Both the position numbers and the translations under genes were made by a program. A stretch of DNA of 64,000 bases, taken from the NCBI RefSeq assembly GCF_013035425.1, contig NZ_WQHX01000003.1, positions 509,001 to 573,000 on the forward strand, written 5' to 3'. This stretch comes from Ruegeria arenilitoris. GTDB taxonomy: Bacteria; Pseudomonadota; Alphaproteobacteria; Rhodobacterales; Rhodobacteraceae. The stretch's first letter is position 1; each line of letters begins with the position of its first letter. This document shows positions 9,769-21,324 of this stretch, piece after piece. The notes beneath the pieces are model-generated. The model was not told the origin of the DNA. It saw only the letters and a program-made list of their open reading frames with translations, and did no database searches.

Positions 9769-10784
9769 GCGACGTCCTGAAACCGTTGATCGGCGCCGCA
9801 GCGGATAGGCCACTGACGCGGTCAGAAGCAGAGCAAGCCTTTCAAATACTGTTCGAAGGTGCTGCAACGCCCAGCCAAATCGGTGGACTTTTAATGGCCA
9901 TGCGCACGCGTGGCGAAACCGTTGACGAATATGCGGCCGCCGCTGCCGTTATGCGAGCCAAGTGCCATGCCGTGTCAGCACCTGTCGGAGCGATGGATAT
10001 TGTCGGTACGGGCGGAGATGGAAAAGGAACTCTTAATATATCGACGGCGACAGCGTTTGTTGTCGCCGGGGCTGGAGTCGCCGTTGCTAAACATGGCAAT
10101 CGAAACTTAAGCTCAAAATCCGGGGCTGCAGATGCTCTGAGCCAGCTGGGAATCAACGTTATGGTTGGACCAGAAACCGTTGAAAAGGCTTTGAAAAATG
10201 TGGGAATAGGTTTCATGATGGCGCCTATGCACCATCCCGCGATCGCTCATGTGATGCCGACACGGCAGGAACTAGGGACACGGACGATTTTCAATATTCT
10301 CGGCCCCCTGACCAATCCCGCTGGTGTTAAACGCCAGTTGACGGGCGCTTTCAGTCGAGACCTGATACGACCAATGGCCGAAACCCTTGGCCTGCTCGGC
10401 ACCGAACACGCTTGGTTGGTTCACGGATCAGATGGAACAGACGAATTGACCATCACCGGGGTAAGCTGGATTGCCTCGGTCGAGGATGGAACTGTCAAGG
10501 AAGCAGAAATTCATCCCGAAGACGCCGGACTGCCCGTACATTCATTTGAGGACATTCTCGGTGGAACACCCGAAGAAAACGCTGTTGCATTCCGCGCACT
10601 TCTCGATGGAAGACCATCTGCCTATCGCGACGCGGTGTTACTGAACGCGGCAGCAGCATTGGTTGTGGCCGACGCTGCATCGGAGTTACGCGAAGGCGTT
10701 GCAATGGCCGCCGAAAGCATCGACAGCGGCAAAGCGAAAGACAAGATAGCCGCGTTGGCTCGTATCACACAGGAAGCTGCATGA
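9765..10784 (+). CDS. trpD: anthranilate phosphoribosyltransferase TrpD
   Basis: TrpD attaches PRPP-derived ribose phosphate to anthranilate. The 339-residue protein carries the family's glycine-rich PRPP site [14 protein letters not shown] (about residues 82-95), [15 protein letters not shown], and LGPLTNP. It overlaps trpG at its start and trpC at its end by ATGA, which indicates translational coupling in one operon. Confidence 0.97.
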   Translation: MSDVLKPLIGAAADRPLTRSEAEQAFQILFEGAATPSQIGGLLMAMRTRGETVDEYAAAAAVMRAKCHAVSAPVGAMDIVGTGGDGKGTLNISTATAFVVAGAGVAVAKHGNRNLSSKSGAADALSQLGINVMVGPETVEKALKNVGIGFMMAPMHHPAIAHVMPTRQELGTRTIFNILGPLTNPAGVKRQLTGAFSRDLIRPMAETLGLLGTEHAWLVHGSDGTDELTITGVSWIASVEDGTVKEAEIHPEDAGLPVHSFEDILGGTPEENAVAFRALLDGRPSAYRDAVLLNAAAALVVADAASELREGVAMAAESIDSGKAKDKIAALARITQEAA

Positions 10785-11593
10785 CCGAAACAGTTCTGGA
10801 CAAAATCAAGGCTTACAAGCTGGAAGAGATCGCAGCAGACAAAGCGCGAAAATCATTGGATGAGCTTGAATCCGAAGCGGAAAGCGCGTCTGAGCCTCGC
10901 GGTTTCGCCGACGCGCTTTCGGCAGCGACCCGTCGCGGTTATGGCTTGATTGCGGAGGTCAAAAAAGCCAGCCCTTCCAAAGGCTTGATCCGAGAAGACT
11001 TTAATCCACCCGCTCTGGCCCAGGCATATGAAAAAGGAGGTGCTGCCTGTTTGTCAGTTTTGACCGACACGCCCAGCTTTCAAGGTGCCAAGAACTTTCT
11101 AACCGCTGCACGCAAGGCTTGTTCTTTGCCCGCGCTTCGCAAGGATTTCATGTATGACCCCTATCAGGTGATCGAAGCACGTGCGCTTGAGGCCGATTGT
11201 ATTCTGATTATCATGGCGTCTGTCAGTGACTCTCAGGCGTCTGAGTTGGAACAAACTGCGTTTGATTGGGGTATGGATGTTCTGATTGAAGTGCATGACG
11301 AGGCAGAGCTACACCGCGCAACCAACCTAAAAAGCCCTTTGATCGGAATAAACAATCGAAACCTAAAGACTTTCGAAACAAGTCTGGACACGACGCGCAG
11401 GTTGTCAAAATTGGTTCCGGCCGACCGAACAATTGTCTGTGAAAGTGGCCTGAGCACACCAGCTGATCTTGCAGAAATTGCGCGCTATGGCGCAAGGTGC
11501 TTCTTGATTGGCGAAAGTCTGATGCGTCAGGATGACGTCGCATCGGCAACCCGCACTCTGCTAGCTAACCCTCTTGTTCCAGGGGTGATGTGA
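10781..11593 (+). CDS. trpC: indole-3-glycerol phosphate synthase TrpC
   Basis: TrpC closes the indole ring from CdRP. This 270-residue TIM barrel is monofunctional, without a fused TrpF. It shows [12 protein letters not shown] with the catalytic lysine, [25 protein letters not shown] and the phosphate-binding [10 protein letters not shown] and IGESLM segments. It starts by ATGA overlap with trpD and its stop overlaps the moaC start. trpF, trpB and trpA are not in the window. Confidence 0.97.
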   Translation: MTETVLDKIKAYKLEEIAADKARKSLDELESEAESASEPRGFADALSAATRRGYGLIAEVKKASPSKGLIREDFNPPALAQAYEKGGAACLSVLTDTPSFQGAKNFLTAARKACSLPALRKDFMYDPYQVIEARALEADCILIIMASVSDSQASELEQTAFDWGMDVLIEVHDEAELHRATNLKSPLIGINNRNLKTFETSLDTTRRLSKLVPADRTIVCESGLSTPADLAEIARYGARCFLIGESLMRQDDVASATRTLLANPLVPGVM

Positions 11594-12066
11594 TGGCGCT
11601 TACCCATTTCGACGCCAAGGGTCAGGCACATATGGTTGATGTGACCGAAAAGCAAATAACTGACCGAGTTGCTGTCGCAGCTGGTTACATCAGAATGGCC
11701 CCAGAAACCTTTGATTTAATTTCCGAAGGCCGAGCAAAAAAGGGTGATGTTCTGGGCGTAGCTCGTCTTGCCGGGATTATGGGGGCCAAGAAAACGCCCG
11801 ATCTAATCCCGTTGTGTCATCCGCTGCCAATAACTCGGGTTGCAGTTGAATTGACGCTGGATCCGTCTTTACCAGGCGTTCAGGTCGAAGCGACGGTTAA
11901 AACTACTGGCCAGACCGGTGTCGAGATGGAAGCATTAACCGCAGTCACAACCGCAGCCTTGACCGTTTACGACATGGCAAAGGCCGTTGACAAAGCCATG
12001 GAGATAGGCGGCGTTCGCGTGCTTTTGAAAGACGGCGGAAAATCAGGACGTTACGAGGCGGAATGA
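11593..12066 (+). CDS. moaC: cyclic pyranopterin monophosphate synthase MoaC
   Basis: MoaC acts after MoaA to form cyclic pyranopterin monophosphate in molybdenum cofactor synthesis. The 157-residue protein has the conserved [28 protein letters not shown] and YDMAKAVDK segments, with an internal lysine-rich KKTPDLI. The ATG at 11593 overlaps the trpC stop (TGATG); an in-frame GTG at 11590 is less likely. Placement after trpC couples Moco synthesis to the tryptophan operon, an arrangement common in Rhodobacteraceae. Confidence 0.96.
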   Translation: MALTHFDAKGQAHMVDVTEKQITDRVAVAAGYIRMAPETFDLISEGRAKKGDVLGVARLAGIMGAKKTPDLIPLCHPLPITRVAVELTLDPSLPGVQVEATVKTTGQTGVEMEALTAVTTAALTVYDMAKAVDKAMEIGGVRVLLKDGGKSGRYEAE

Positions 12067-13235
12067 TAACAGTCAACGAGGCCCGCGCGCTGTTGTTTGA
12101 ATTGGTTGACCGGCTACCGGAAGAAACGGTGCCACTGTCAGAGGCCGCTGGTAGAGTGTTGGCTCAAGACGTTCGTGCAACCCGCGATCAGCCTCCATTT
12201 CCCGCATCATCCATGGATGGTTATGCCGTCAAATCGGTCGAAGTGGAACTGCATGCCATTTTCAAAGTCGTTGGCGAAGCCGCTGCAGGGCGACGGTATT
12301 CAAGTTCGGTTGGCGCGGGTCAAGCTGTGCGAATTTTTACTGGTGCGCCCATGCCTGACGGCGCGGATTTCGTAGTCATTCAAGAAGACACAACACGGAG
12401 CGGCGACCTGATCACCATCACTGATGGTCCGGGTGCAAAAACCAATGTTCGTCCTGCCGGCGTGGATTTTAAAGCCGGAACGCCGATCAGGGCACCTCGT
12501 AAAATTCGTGCAGAGGACGTCGCACTAATGGCCGCGATGAACATTGCCTTGGTGCCAGTGACCCGCAAACCCGTTGTGGCATTAATTTCCACCGGAGATG
12601 AATTGGTCATGCCAGGAGAAACACCCGGGCCTGATCAGATAATCGCTTCAAATACATTTGGTCTCAAGGTGTTACTGGAGAAAGTTGGCGCGCATGTCAG
12701 GGTACTGCCAATCGCTCAAGACACAAAGTCTTCTTTGGAGACGGCGTTTTCACTGGCTCAAGGTGCTGATCTGGTCGTCACTATAGGCGGTGCCTCGGTC
12801 GGTGATTACGATCTGGTAGCAGATGTATCGCAGGACCTCGGGATGGAGCGATCATTTTACAAAATTCGTATGCGACCGGGAAAACCATTGATGGCAGGCA
12901 GGATCAACGGTGCAGCCATGGTTGGCCTACCGGGAAATCCCGTCAGTGCGATGGTTTGCGGGTACTTATTTCTTGTGCCCATGATACGACGCATGCTGGG
13001 TGTTGAAGATGTTCTGGAATCATTCCGAACCGCTCCGCTTACAGAGGCAGTCGGCCAAAACGGTCCGCGCGAACATTATATGCGTGCCATTGTGGACAAA
13101 ACCGGCATCAAGGCGTGCGCCGATCAGGACAGTTCGCTGTTGAGTGTTTTGGCTGAAGCAAATGCTCTTTTGGTCCGCGCGCCTCATGATCCTGCCCGCT
13201 CAAAAGGGGAAGAAGTTTCCTATCTACCGATTTAG
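12063..13235 (+). CDS. moeA: molybdopterin molybdenumtransferase MoeA
   Basis: MoeA inserts molybdate into adenylylated molybdopterin. The 390-residue protein has the usual domain order: an N-terminal [14 protein letters not shown] motif, a middle domain with [11 protein letters not shown], the MoaB/Mog-like fold with [11 protein letters not shown] (about 239-249) and [10 protein letters not shown], then [10 protein letters not shown] and a C-terminal beta domain. It overlaps moaC by ATGA and is the last gene of the trpGDC-moaC-moeA operon; lexA follows with its own promoter. Confidence 0.96.
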   Translation: MITVNEARALLFELVDRLPEETVPLSEAAGRVLAQDVRATRDQPPFPASSMDGYAVKSVEVELHAIFKVVGEAAAGRRYSSSVGAGQAVRIFTGAPMPDGADFVVIQEDTTRSGDLITITDGPGAKTNVRPAGVDFKAGTPIRAPRKIRAEDVALMAAMNIALVPVTRKPVVALISTGDELVMPGETPGPDQIIASNTFGLKVLLEKVGAHVRVLPIAQDTKSSLETAFSLAQGADLVVTIGGASVGDYDLVADVSQDLGMERSFYKIRMRPGKPLMAGRINGAAMVGLPGNPVSAMVCGYLFLVPMIRRMLGVEDVLESFRTAPLTEAVGQNGPREHYMRAIVDKTGIKACADQDSSLLSVLAEANALLVRAPHDPARSKGEEVSYLPI

Positions 13236-13251
13236 GGATTTCTCAAAAATA

Positions 13252-13280
13252 TTGACACAAAACGTGAACATGCGTAGAAC
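13252..13280 (+). promoter_or_regulatory. lexA promoter with SOS box
   Basis: A TTGACA -35 (13252-13257), a 17-bp spacer and a TAGAAC -10 (13275-13280) precede lexA. The direct repeat GAAC-N7-GAAC at 13266-13280 exactly fits the alphaproteobacterial LexA box and covers the -10. LexA bound there should block RNA polymerase, giving autorepression. Confidence 0.88.
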
Positions 13281-13313
13281 AAAAGAAAACGCATGAGCGA
13301 CGAGGTGTGAGCG

Positions 13314-14012
13314 ATGCTGACCAAGAAGCAGTTGGATTTGCTGGAATTCATCCATAAACGCGTACAGGCGGATGGTGTTCCACCCAGTTTCGACGAAATG
13401 AAAGCCGCATTGGACCTCAGGTCCAAATCCGGCATTCATCGCCTGATCACAGCGTTGGAAGAGCGCGGATTTATCAGGCGGCTCGCACATCGGGCACGCG
13501 CGATCGAGATTGTTAAGCTGCCGGAAAGTTTGGGGGGTGAGCCCACGGTCGGGTTCAAACCGCGTGTTATTGATGGCGACAGGCCTTCTGGTATGCGTCC
13601 AGCCAATTTTGAACCAATAACTGTGGATGCAATGGAATTGCCCGTCATGGGCCGCATTGCGGCAGGTGTTCCAATCGAAGCAATCAGCCACGTATCGCAC
13701 CGTGTAGCCGTCCCCGGATCAATGGTTTCCGGTAATGGGGAACACTATGCATTGGAGGTTCGTGGAGACTCTATGATCGATGCGGGCATCAACGATGGCG
13801 ATGTTGTGGTGATCCGAGAAACATCAGCAGCCGACAACGGCGACATAGTTGTCGCTTTGGTGGACGATCAAGAAGCGACGTTGAAACGTTTCTTCAGACG
13901 TGGCCAAGCCATCGCGCTTGAAGCAGCCAATCCAGCTTACGAAACACGTGTGCTACCCGAGGATAAAGTCAAAGTTCAGGGCCGTCTTGTGGGGTTAATC
14001 CGTAGCTATTGA
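13314..14012 (+). CDS. lexA: LexA repressor
   Basis: LexA represses the SOS regulon and cleaves itself when RecA filaments form. The 232-residue protein has an N-terminal winged helix (about residues 1-68), an alphaproteobacterial linker of about 40 residues, and the S24 peptidase domain. The cleavage site is Ala117-Gly118 in RIAAGVP, the nucleophile is Ser153 in GDSM and the general base is Lys191 in EATLKRFF. The ATG at 13314 follows GAGGTG. Its stop overlaps the convergent comEC stop by 7 bp. Confidence 0.97.
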   Translation: MLTKKQLDLLEFIHKRVQADGVPPSFDEMKAALDLRSKSGIHRLITALEERGFIRRLAHRARAIEIVKLPESLGGEPTVGFKPRVIDGDRPSGMRPANFEPITVDAMELPVMGRIAAGVPIEAISHVSHRVAVPGSMVSGNGEHYALEVRGDSMIDAGINDGDVVVIRETSAADNGDIVVALVDDQEATLKRFFRRGQAIALEAANPAYETRVLPEDKVKVQGRLVGLIRSY

Positions 14013-16036
14013 CCTGAATACCCTAAAGACCAAAGGCGCCTTCCAGAAGCTTCATTGCTGGTGACTAGGCGTCCTTTGCTTAGGGCCAAGCTTCCTGTGT
14101 TCTCGAGTTTTTCAGAGTCGTACAGCCGACAACCGCCACTTAATTGCAAAGCGACAGGCGATACCACAATTTGATCCGGCCGGCACTCGTTGAAATCTTG
14201 AGCTGCCCGCTTGCCTGTTAAGTGAACTATTTCCAAACCTTCAGTCTGGTATCTTTGAACAAGCCCCGGTTCGCCAGGCCATCGTTTTGCCGCAAGTTTC
14301 TGATCCGCCCCATCTCCGTCGTTTTCCAACCAGACCGACGCAACAAAACCATTGCCCTTGCTTTTACTCAATGCGCGTCCGTTCTCTGTCATGACACCAA
14401 TCAAGCCACCATTGCCCGCAACCAAAACATCTGGGCGGGTCCCCTGCCCCCAGAGCGTCATCACCGCCATGGCCGGAACCAGCCCTGCCCAACGGGCGCG
14501 ACCTTGCCAAAGGATGACCCACAAAATGCTTAATGAAAGTGCCGGTAGGACAAAGTCCGGGGGGCTCATTACATAGCCCTGAGCCCCGTGCAAGCCCGAC
14601 ACCCATTCGGACACCCCAAGAATCCACTTCAAACCGATCCCCATAACAGTCAACGCCACCCATTCCAGCCCAACCGGAGCCAAAAAGGCCGAAAGTACTG
14701 CTGCCGGAACAACAATCGCCCCCATAACTGGGACTGATAACAGGTTCGCCAACAAACCAAAGTGCGACATGGTGTTGAAATGAGCAGCTCCAATTGGAGC
14801 AGTCGCAAAGCCAGCAATGGCCGAAGACAAAATCAGGCCAATGAACTGCTTTAACCATTTCGGGCCGGACACCAGATCTTGGTTTCGCAAAGCACCAAAA
14901 ACCGCTACCAAAGCTGTGGTGGCTGCGAATGACATCTGAAAACCCGGACCGAGAAGGCTTTCCGGACGCATCGCCAGCACAATCAAGGCTGCGACAGCCA
15001 CAGCGCGCAAAGATATTGCCCTGCGGTCAAGCAGCAATGCCCCAAACATGACTAATACCATAACAAACGCCCGTTCGGTGGCTATGTTGCCCCCTGACAG
15101 TAGAAAATAGATCGTTGCCGATACCATCGCGCATACAGCGGCCAGTTTCTTTACTGGCAAACGAAGCGCCGCCGCCGGCACAGCAGAAAACCCAACCCGG
15201 CATGCAAGGAATACAAAGCCTGTCAGTAGCCCCATGTGCAGTCCGGATATGGCAAGAAGGTGGGCCAAGTTGGACGCTCGAAGACTCAGGAGCGTATCAC
15301 TCCGCAGCCCGCTGCGGTCTCCAGTCGTGACAGCCGCGGCAAATCCACCGACCTCACCGGGGAGAAGGTTCTGCACGTGGTTTGATATGGATATTCGCCA
15401 ATATGTAACGGGAACACCACCATTGGCCGCGCTCGCGGGGGCGATGGTCAAAACAGGAACACGGGTGTAACCAACAGCACCAAGGCGTTGAAACCAAGCG
15501 TGGCGACGAAAGTCAAAACCGCCAGGTTCGACGGGTCCTTGTGGTGCAGATAGATGACCGGTCGTCATTATCCTTTGACCGGGCAACAAGTTAGTGGCTG
15601 GCCCATGCATAGAAATTCGAACACGCCTTGGCCTTTCGTCGACTGGCACACCTTCTATTCGAACTTGATCCAAGGTTACTCTCAAAGCGTCAGACGCCGA
15701 ACGGTCGAGAGATACGACTCGACCTTCAATCGGGCCATAGTAACGCCACTTCAAAACCGGCTCTGATACCAAATGGGCTCGTCCACCGGCCAACAAAAAT
15801 CCAAATGCAATCAGCGCCACTCCAATCGCGACGGGTGACCAAGCTGTAGGCAATTTCCAACTGCAAAACGCCCCGAGAAAAATCGCTGATACTAGCTGAG
15901 CATAGACATGCACATCAGGCTCGAACCGGAGGGAAAAGTACAGCCCAATACCCGTCGCAACGCATATTGGCGACCAGACAATCAAGTGCCCGCGCTGGCG
16001 CAGCATTGCGGCCTCGACCAGTGCAAGAACACGCAT
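14006..16036 (-). CDS. comEC: ComEC/Rec2 family DNA-uptake channel protein
   Basis: ComEC forms the inner-membrane channel for single-stranded DNA in natural transformation. The 676-residue protein has N-terminal membrane helices, the periplasmic OB-like DUF4131 region ([17 protein letters not shown]), and the hydrophobic competence domain with the [15 protein letters not shown] signature around residue 240, followed by many helices. The C-terminal metallo-beta-lactamase part seems shortened and lacks a clear HxHxDH, which is usual in this lineage. It is divergent from gltX with 78 bp between. Whether the organism is competent cannot be told from this gene alone. Confidence 0.92.
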   Translation of the reverse strand: MRVLALVEAAMLRQRGHLIVWSPICVATGIGLYFSLRFEPDVHVYAQLVSAIFLGAFCSWKLPTAWSPVAIGVALIAFGFLLAGGRAHLVSEPVLKWRYYGPIEGRVVSLDRSASDALRVTLDQVRIEGVPVDERPRRVRISMHGPATNLLPGQRIMTTGHLSAPQGPVEPGGFDFRRHAWFQRLGAVGYTRVPVLTIAPASAANGGVPVTYWRISISNHVQNLLPGEVGGFAAAVTTGDRSGLRSDTLLSLRASNLAHLLAISGLHMGLLTGFVFLACRVGFSAVPAAALRLPVKKLAAVCAMVSATIYFLLSGGNIATERAFVMVLVMFGALLLDRRAISLRAVAVAALIVLAMRPESLLGPGFQMSFAATTALVAVFGALRNQDLVSGPKWLKQFIGLILSSAIAGFATAPIGAAHFNTMSHFGLLANLLSVPVMGAIVVPAAVLSAFLAPVGLEWVALTVMGIGLKWILGVSEWVSGLHGAQGYVMSPPDFVLPALSLSILWVILWQGRARWAGLVPAMAVMTLWGQGTRPDVLVAGNGGLIGVMTENGRALSKSKGNGFVASVWLENDGDGADQKLAAKRWPGEPGLVQRYQTEGLEIVHLTGKRAAQDFNECRPDQIVVSPVALQLSGGCRLYDSEKLENTGSLALSKGRLVTSNEASGRRLWSLGYSGQ

Positions 16037-16114
16037 GGTTGCCCCCGTCCTTCGTGCTCGTTAGACAGGCGCAAACTCTACGCTAATTGCGGTTACCAAA
16101 AGGTTAATCACCCC

Positions 16115-17515
16115 ATGTCCGATCAGGTCGTCACCCGTTTTGCCCCCTCTCCCACCGGCTTTCTACACATCGGCGGAGCACGCACCGCGTTGTTCAACTG
16201 GTTGTATGCACGTGGCCGAGGCGGTAAATTCCTGCTGCGGATTGAAGACACCGACCGCGAACGCTCAACTCCACAAGCAACCGCGGCTATCTTACAAGGT
16301 ATGGAATGGCTTGGACTCGATCACGACGGAGATGTCATAAGTCAGTTCGAAGGTGCGGATCGCCACGCCGAAGTGGCCAATCAACTGCTGGCACAAGGTA
16401 AGGCTTACAAGTGTTTCTCTACCCAGGAAGAAATCTCAGCATTTCGCGAACAGGCACGGGCTGAAGGTAAATCTACACTCTTTCGCAGCCCTTGGCGGGA
16501 CGCAGACCCTTCCACCTACCCTGACGCGCCGTTTGCGATCCGCATAAAGGCAACACAAGAAGGCACAACGGTAATTCAAGACCAGGTTCAGGGCGATGTA
16601 TCCATCCGAAACGATCAGCTGGATGACATGATCATTCTGCGCTCTGACGGGACACCGGTTTATATGCTGGCGGTCGTTGTAGACGACCATGACATGGGCG
16701 TTACCCATGTAATCCGCGGCGATGACCATTTGAACAATGCCGCAAGGCAAATGATGATTTATGAAGCGATGGGCTGGCCGGTTCCGATCTGGGCGCACAT
16801 ACCACTTATTCACGGTCCAGATGGTAAAAAGCTTAGTAAAAGGCACGGCGCATTAGGTGCGCAGGAATATCAGGCGATGGGGTATCCGGCTGCCGGAATG
16901 CGCAACTATCTCACGCGGTTAGGTTGGAGCCACGGCGATGATGAGTTTTTCACTGACGAACAAGCACTTGAATGGTTCGATCTGGACGGAATCGGCAAAA
17001 GCCCTGCTCGGTTCGACCTGAAAAAGCTTGAAAATCTTTGCGGTCAGCATATTGCCGTTTCGGATGATGCTGCGTTGCGGCAAGAATTGGAAGTTTATCT
17101 TGCCGCCGCGGGGCTTACGCCTCTTACTCAGACACAATCGAGTGATCTGGAACGGGCAATGTATTGCCTTAAAGACCGCGCACGCACCTTTCCTGAACTT
17201 ATTGAAAAAGCGCATTTTGTTTTAACCGGGCGGCCGATTGTTCCCGATGAAAAAGCGGCAAAGGCATTAGTGAATGTATCCGATGGTATACTGGAAGAAT
17301 TGACGCCGCAGTTGCAAAATGTTAGCTGGAGCCGGAACACACTGGAGGAAGCCCTCAACGCGTTCGCCGAAGCGAAAGGGGTAAAGTTCGGCAAGCTGGC
17401 GGGTCCCATGCGGGCTGCGCTAGCTGGGAGGACTGTTACACCTTCGGTTTTTGACATGATGCTCGTGCTTGGGAAGGAAGAAACCTTGGCACGGCTTTCT
17501 GACGCAGCAAATTAA
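16115..17515 (+). CDS. gltX: glutamyl-tRNA synthetase GltX
   Basis: This class I aminoacyl-tRNA synthetase charges tRNA-Glu (and possibly tRNA-Gln in organisms that use GatCAB). The 466-residue protein has the HIGG motif at residues 18-21 and KLSKRHG near residue 240, a connective domain between them and a helical anticodon-binding C-terminus. The ATG at 16115 gives the standard start; the open frame further upstream overlaps comEC and has no homology. Length is normal. Confidence 0.97.
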   Translation: MSDQVVTRFAPSPTGFLHIGGARTALFNWLYARGRGGKFLLRIEDTDRERSTPQATAAILQGMEWLGLDHDGDVISQFEGADRHAEVANQLLAQGKAYKCFSTQEEISAFREQARAEGKSTLFRSPWRDADPSTYPDAPFAIRIKATQEGTTVIQDQVQGDVSIRNDQLDDMIILRSDGTPVYMLAVVVDDHDMGVTHVIRGDDHLNNAARQMMIYEAMGWPVPIWAHIPLIHGPDGKKLSKRHGALGAQEYQAMGYPAAGMRNYLTRLGWSHGDDEFFTDEQALEWFDLDGIGKSPARFDLKKLENLCGQHIAVSDDAALRQELEVYLAAAGLTPLTQTQSSDLERAMYCLKDRARTFPELIEKAHFVLTGRPIVPDEKAAKALVNVSDGILEELTPQLQNVSWSRNTLEEALNAFAEAKGVKFGKLAGPMRAALAGRTVTPSVFDMMLVLGKEETLARLSDAAN

Positions 17516-17636
17516 ACCTGATCTTCACAATCGGGTAACGCTGCCTCGTTAACACCCGGACTGCGTGACCAAGCGCAGCCGTTGCCCGCAAGTTCGGACA
17601 GCGATCCGATCCGCGCATGAATGAGGAAGGGACATT

Positions 17637-18932
17637 ATGACCGATAGCAAAAACACCGCCACACTGACTGTCCATGGCAAAGAATACGAGCTTCCGGTCC
17701 ACTCGCCCACAGCAGGACCAGATGTTGTCGACATCCGCAAACTATATGGTCAGGCGGGGGTGTTTACTTACGACCCGGGCTTTACCTCTACAGCAAGCTG
17801 TGACAGCACAATTACCTATATCGACGGAGAAAAAGGTGAGCTGTTGCATCGTGGGTACCCGATTGACCAGCTAGCTGAAAAATCACATTTCCTCGAAGTC
17901 TGCTATCTCCTTCTTTATGGGGAACTGCCAGCAGCAAAAGATCTGGAACAGTTCGAAACCACCATTACGCGACATACAATGCTGCACGAACAGATGCAGT
18001 ATTTTTACCGCGGTTTCCGCCGGGATGCGCACCCTATGGCTATTATGGTTGGTGTGGTCGGCGCCATGTCGGCTTTTTACCACGATTCGACTGATATCTC
18101 GGATCCGCGACAGCGTGAGGTCGCCTCGCATCGGTTGATCGCCAAGATGCCGACGATTGCTGCTTGGGCGTACAAATACCACACCGGGCAACCTTTCGTG
18201 TATCCGAGGAACGATCTGGACTATGCTTCAAACTTCCTGCGCATGTGCTTCAGCGTGCCGGCCGAGGAATACGAGGTCAACCCAATCCTCAGCCGCGCAA
18301 TGGACCGTATATTCACGTTGCACGCAGACCACGAACAAAATGCGTCGACTTCGACTGTCCGCCTTGCATCTTCGTCCGGCGCGAACCCGTTCGCATGTAT
18401 CGCTGCGGGCATCGCATGCCTGTGGGGTCCGGCCCACGGCGGCGCGAACCAAGCTTGCTTGGAAATGCTGGAAGAAATCGGCAGTGTTGACCGCATCCCC
18501 GAATACATCGCCCGCGCTAAGGATAAGAACGATCCATTCCGCCTGATGGGCTTTGGCCACCGCGTTTACAAGAACTTTGATCCGCGTGCCAAAGTTATGA
18601 AGCAATCCGCCGACGAGGTTCTTGACCTGCTGGGTGTCGAAAATAATCCAAAGCTGCAGGTCGCCAAGGAACTTGAAAAAGAAGCTTTACAGGACCCGTA
18701 TTTTGCCGAAAAGAAACTGTTCCCGAATGTGGATTTCTATTCAGGCATCATCCTAGAGGCGATGGGTTTCCCCACATCGATGTTCACGCCAATCTTTGCG
18801 CTGTCTCGCACAGTTGGCTGGGTCAGCCAGTGGAAAGAAATGATTGCGGACCCTCAGAACAAGATCGGACGCCCGCGTCAGCTGTATCTTGGCGAGACGC
18901 TGCGTGATTATGTGGATATTGAAAACCGCTGA
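17637..18932 (+). CDS. gltA: citrate synthase GltA, type II
   Basis: GltA condenses acetyl-CoA and oxaloacetate at the entry to the TCA cycle. The 431-residue length and the N-terminal beta domain indicate the hexameric, NADH-regulated Gram-negative type. Signatures include [26 protein letters not shown] and [14 protein letters not shown] with the catalytic histidines, and the catalytic aspartate in VDFYSGIIL. It stands alone between gltX and a strong terminator. The ribosome site is GAAGGGA, nine bases upstream. Confidence 0.97.
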   Translation: MTDSKNTATLTVHGKEYELPVHSPTAGPDVVDIRKLYGQAGVFTYDPGFTSTASCDSTITYIDGEKGELLHRGYPIDQLAEKSHFLEVCYLLLYGELPAAKDLEQFETTITRHTMLHEQMQYFYRGFRRDAHPMAIMVGVVGAMSAFYHDSTDISDPRQREVASHRLIAKMPTIAAWAYKYHTGQPFVYPRNDLDYASNFLRMCFSVPAEEYEVNPILSRAMDRIFTLHADHEQNASTSTVRLASSSGANPFACIAAGIACLWGPAHGGANQACLEMLEEIGSVDRIPEYIARAKDKNDPFRLMGFGHRVYKNFDPRAKVMKQSADEVLDLLGVENNPKLQVAKELEKEALQDPYFAEKKLFPNVDFYSGIILEAMGFPTSMFTPIFALSRTVGWVSQWKEMIADPQNKIGRPRQLYLGETLRDYVDIENR

Positions 18933-18954
18933 TTGGCCCAACCGATTAGGCACC

Positions 18955-18987
18955 AAAAAGACCTCGATTTTCTCGAGGTCTTTTTTT
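18955..18987 (+). terminator. Rho-independent terminator of gltA
   Basis: GACCTCGA (18960-18967) and TCGAGGTC (18973-18980) form a perfect stem that extends through A/U pairs on both sides to 13 bp. A run of seven T residues follows at 18981-18987. It lies 22 bp after the gltA stop. Confidence 0.93.
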
Positions 18988-19114
18988 CTTTTCAACGCCT
19001 TGATTCACCAAATTGCAGTCTGAGACTTGAATTTTTGCGATCGGCCAAATCAGCCGCTTTGCCGAACGATGCATCCTGCACATGGTAACGGCCTTAGCCA
19101 AGTCCCGTGTTGCA

Positions 19115-20069
19115 ATGAAATATCAAACATTGATATTTGCCGTGATGGGCGCATTGGGGTTAACCCGTATCGCGGGTGCTCAGGAAATTATTGAGAGCGC
19201 ATTTAAGGAGTTTCCGCGGGAAAATACTGCTGGCTCCTTAGCTATTTTGCGACTGGCCGGCATTCTGGACAACTCTGCCAACGCAATTTCACTTCAGTCC
19301 AACATGGATAACCGTGACTATGATTTTGAGTCTGTCCATATTGGGGGCGGTTTTCGTTTGAGTTTGGGCGTAACAATTTATCTTGAGGGTTATATCGGCT
19401 GCGCAAAGCATGATCCGGTACTGTTTCTTTTCAGTTGCGGGAGAAACAACGACATTACCTCTTAAATGGACGAGCGCAGCTGCGAAGAGCGGCACAGGTT
19501 ACAAATTTGATCTGAGCGAACGCTGGCGGTTCGTGCCAATGGCACATATCACAATCGGGCGAACGCAATCGGATGTAACTATTGTGACTTAGGTCGTCGC
19601 AGACAGGTTGGGGATAGAGGGTGATTTCCTCGAAATCGGTGGACTTTGGGCTGGCGGCGCAGGCGGATCTTTTACGATCGACTATGACCGACCACTTTCA
19701 AATGAACGCGAATTCGAGGCCAGCTTTCGCTATACCGATATTGAATAATGGCCAATCGGCGATGACGAAGATCTATTAGTGCAATCAACTGCATCTAATG
19801 CCGTGTTCTGGGCTCGTCATCGTTTTCCAACGGGCGTGCGCATGTTTGATTGCCTTGTGCGTTTGGTGGGCGATTTTTCTTATTTCTACCTGATCGGCAA
19901 CCAATCCATGGTGTTAGGAACAAACTGGCTGGCGCGTGTCGGCGGCGGGATCGAAGTTGACCTGTCGTACAGATTAGTTCCGTGGGTTTCCACCACCCGC
20001 TTAATGGTGCGCTATTACGGAAGTGACACAGTGAACGGGTTCGCTGCCGGAGTTGGTATAATCTTCTAA
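19115..20069 (+). pseudogene. decayed outer-membrane beta-barrel protein gene
   Basis: The ATG at 19115 opens with a clear signal peptide (MKYQTLIFAVMGALGLTRIAG-AQ) and about 100 residues of alternating beta-strand-like sequence. Near 19410-19440 the likely coding frame moves by one (the first frame ends at 19465). It then continues through an in-frame TAG at 19590-19592 and TAA at 19746-19748 to a stop at 20067-20069. The last residues, FAAGVGIIF, are typical of a barrel ending in Phe. Rejoined, the product would be about 315 residues. One frameshift and two stops indicate a pseudogene; sequencing error could explain the frameshift but hardly all three lesions. Confidence 0.75.
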
Positions 20070-20078
20070 ATCGGTCCC

Positions 20079-21146
20079 TTAAAACAGAGCCATCTGGTCA
20101 CCCGGCTGCGGTGGAACCGAAAACAGATCACATCTTAGCGGTGACGATTTAACTTTTATCCCCAACCTTTTGCAAGTCATAGAAAATCTTTGGGAAATGA
20201 CCTCGGCATACTCGCCTTCACCTTTCATGCGATGGCCCCAACGCGGATCATAGTCTTTGCCGCCATGCATTTCCCGCAGCCGAGCCATAACTTTGCAAGC
20301 GCTGCCCGGCACGTGCTCTTGCAACCATTGTTGCCATAGCTCGGAAACTTCCCGAGGAAGGCGCAACATAATCCAGCTGGCCGCATCCGCGCCCGCATCC
20401 CGCCCCGCTTCAAGCAATTTTTCCAGTTCGTGATCTGTCAGTCCTGGAATGACCGGTGATGTCATAACACGCACCGGAATACCAGCTCGCGATAGTCGCT
20501 CGATCATTTTCAACCGCCTTTGCGGAGATGGAGCGCGCGGCTCCATTTGCCGAGACAGATCTGAATCCAACGTTGTCAATGATATTCCCACGCGAACCAA
20601 CCCGCTTTGCGCCATTGGCGCGATTATATCAAGGTCCCGTTCGACAAGAGTTCCTTTTGTCACAATTCCGATCGGGTGTCGAAATTCGTTTAGAACTTCC
20701 AAACACCTCCTTGTTATTTCTCGAGATTTCTCGATCGGTTGATACGGATCAGTGTTGGTGCCCAAGGCAATCGTGGATACTTTGTAGCTGCGCCGGGAAA
20801 GCTCTTTCCTCAGAATGCTGGCAGCGTTTGGTCGAGCAATCAGGCGGGTCTCAAAGTCCAACCCGGGCGAAAGGCCCAAATAAGCGTGTGAAGGCCGTGC
20901 AAAGCAATAAACACAACCGTGTTCGCAACCTCGGTAGGGATTGATTGACCGATCGAAAGGAAGATCAGGTGATCTGTTGTAAGTGATCAGGCTTCGAGCG
21001 GTTTCGTCACGAACCTCGGTCCGCAATGTTGGCAAGTCTTCCTCGATGCTGCAATCTTCACGCACTGCAGTCGTAGTATAGCGCTCGAAACGCCCCGCTT
21101 GGTTCGAGGCAGTCCCACGCCCATTGGTTTTTGCGAAGGCTGTCAT
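20079..21146 (-). CDS. PA0069-family radical SAM protein
   Basis: This 355-residue protein carries the radical SAM cluster motif C74-x3-C78-x2-C81 in RGCEHGCVYCFARPSHAYLG. It matches the PA0069/SplB-like family with the NPYRGCEHGC and GTNTDPYQPIE signatures. Members use a 4Fe-4S cluster and S-adenosylmethionine for radical chemistry; the substrate of this family is unknown to me, although it resembles spore photoproduct lyase-like repair enzymes. The ATG at 21146 follows an A/G-rich stretch; the frame runs up to 21251 but lacks homology there. It is divergent from the corrinoid protein. Confidence 0.88.
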   Translation of the reverse strand: MTAFAKTNGRGTASNQAGRFERYTTTAVREDCSIEEDLPTLRTEVRDETARSLITYNRSPDLPFDRSINPYRGCEHGCVYCFARPSHAYLGLSPGLDFETRLIARPNAASILRKELSRRSYKVSTIALGTNTDPYQPIEKSREITRRCLEVLNEFRHPIGIVTKGTLVERDLDIIAPMAQSGLVRVGISLTTLDSDLSRQMEPRAPSPQRRLKMIERLSRAGIPVRVMTSPVIPGLTDHELEKLLEAGRDAGADAASWIMLRLPREVSELWQQWLQEHVPGSACKVMARLREMHGGKDYDPRWGHRMKGEGEYAEVISQRFSMTCKRLGIKVKSSPLRCDLFSVPPQPGDQMALF

Positions 21147-21206
21147 ATGTTCTTTCTTTGTTCTTTTTGATAGACGATTCTGACATGCCACGCAAGTATC
21201 TGGTCG

Positions 21207-21237
21207 GAACGGGTTCGCGCAAAAAAGAACGTCGTTC
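21207..21237. promoter_or_regulatory. two GAAC/GTTC inverted repeats
   Basis: GAAC-GG-GTTC (21207-21216) and GAACG-T-CGTTC (21227-21237) start 20 bp apart, about two helical turns. They lie in the 297-bp divergent region between the PA0069-type gene and the corrinoid gene, and resemble a pair of operator sites. They do not fit the LexA direct-repeat pattern. Confidence 0.35.
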
Positions 21238-21324
21238 CAACCGCATGTCATTCCGGAAGAAATTGAAATCTATGCACGAAAACCATGCACAAAATTCCAC
21301 TGCATTGGTTCACAATTTACCGTA

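Noticed and set aside
14222..14533. Plus-strand open frame inside comEC
   Set aside because: Antisense shadow of a gene with strong family signatures.
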